64,000 nt of DNA, from the NCBI GenBank assembly GCA_016713725.1, contig JADJOO010000002.1, positions 124,001-188,000 on the forward strand, written 5' to 3'. The first letter of the stretch is position 1; every line of letters begins with the position of its first letter. Positions 63,878 to 64,000 of this stretch are shown in pieces. The translations under genes and the position numbers were made by a program. Source of the DNA: Pseudomonadota bacterium. GTDB lineage: Bacteria; Pseudomonadota; Gammaproteobacteria; Steroidobacterales; Steroidobacteraceae. The notes beneath the pieces were generated by a model, which saw nothing but the letters and a program-made list of their open reading frames with translations, was not told the origin of the DNA and searched no databases.

Positions 63878-64000
63878 GCGGCGCGCCCCAGTCGCCCCAT
63901 CGCGGCGGCCAGCAGCCGCTGCTGGGTCGCCTGCCGCCCGGTCGAACGTGCCGCCGACGCGGCCTTCACACAGCATCACGATGCGGTCGCTCAGGCCCAG
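63874..64000 (-). CDS. Sugar ABC transporter ATP-binding protein, 3' end only
   Basis: The last about 42 residues (LGLSDRIVMLCEGRVGG, then after a one-base shift near 63950 QATQQRLLAAAMGRLGRAA) match the end of XylG/RbsA-type ATPases. The frameshift is inferred because only this reading gives a stop (TGA 63874-63876) overlapping the permease ATG. The rest of the gene lies outside the window. Confidence 0.7.

Noticed and set aside
1..64000. tRNA genes, insertion sequences and prophage genes
   Set aside because: No cloverleaf-like sequence, transposase, integrase or phage structural gene was seen on either strand.

Overview
The window is high-GC (about two thirds G+C by eye), densely coded DNA from a Gram-negative, probably gammaproteobacterial chromosome of the Steroidobacter/Nevskia/Xanthomonadales kind. 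That placement is inferred from several things: a TonB-dependent receptor with the EEVTVTARRREES plug signature, a FadE-type acyl-CoA dehydrogenase, two RND efflux systems with TolC-type outer-membrane proteins, GspA/GspB, and an LTA-synthase-like sulfatase. I see no rRNA, tRNA, CRISPR array, phage or insertion-sequence gene.

Layout. 1-7.3 kb: the tail of a cation:proton antiporter (RCK domain), then a TetR-TolC-adaptor-RND efflux operon with overlapping genes. 7.5-10.4 kb: a coiled-coil protein, a YtrA-type GntR regulator with a small membrane protein and a 22-bp palindrome, and mdh, whose stop codon lies in a telomere-like G-tract repeat. 10.5-17 kb: a second, AcrAB-OprM-like efflux locus with its TetR regulator, broken by many one-base frameshifts. 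17-25.4 kb: fadE, a CcdA/thioredoxin pair, a hydrolase without its C-terminal catalytic His, a DUF4286-DUF3667 fusion, dinB and a ruined cytochrome c gene. 25.5-31 kb: gspAB, a DAK2-DegV fusion, a trans-sulfuration enzyme, and two large structured repeats. 31.4-33.6 kb: a rhodanese, a Rid-family protein and a LysR regulator. 33.6-42.6 kb: a probable uptake and breakdown locus for hydroxyalkanoate esters (GntP permease, hydrolase, acyl-CoA ligase, TonB receptor, TetR, PHB-depolymerase-like lipoprotein). 42.6-54 kb: a membrane-anchored receiver-like protein, a beta-CASP metallohydrolase, an HD-GYP response regulator, envelope proteins, a methyltransferase, yebC and a VapBC-type pair. 54-64 kb: a YgiQ radical-SAM protein, an LTA-synthase-like protein, and a sugar region (LacI regulator, 6-phosphogluconolactonase, MFS permease, and a XylGH-like ABC transporter running off the end).

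A global caution: at least a dozen otherwise conserved genes carry single-base frameshifts, several in short homopolymer runs. Single lesions of this type are more likely sequence errors than mutations. The efflux locus at 10.6-17 kb and the cytochrome gene at 24.4-25.3 kb are hit far more heavily and could be genuine pseudogenes.

The most unusual non-coding features are a pair of oppositely oriented repeats (30946-31070 and 31215-31327). They share a conserved core and a stem with compensatory changes, but have unrelated roughly 30-bp inverted arms. The other notable site is the TAGGGGT repeat at the end of mdh.
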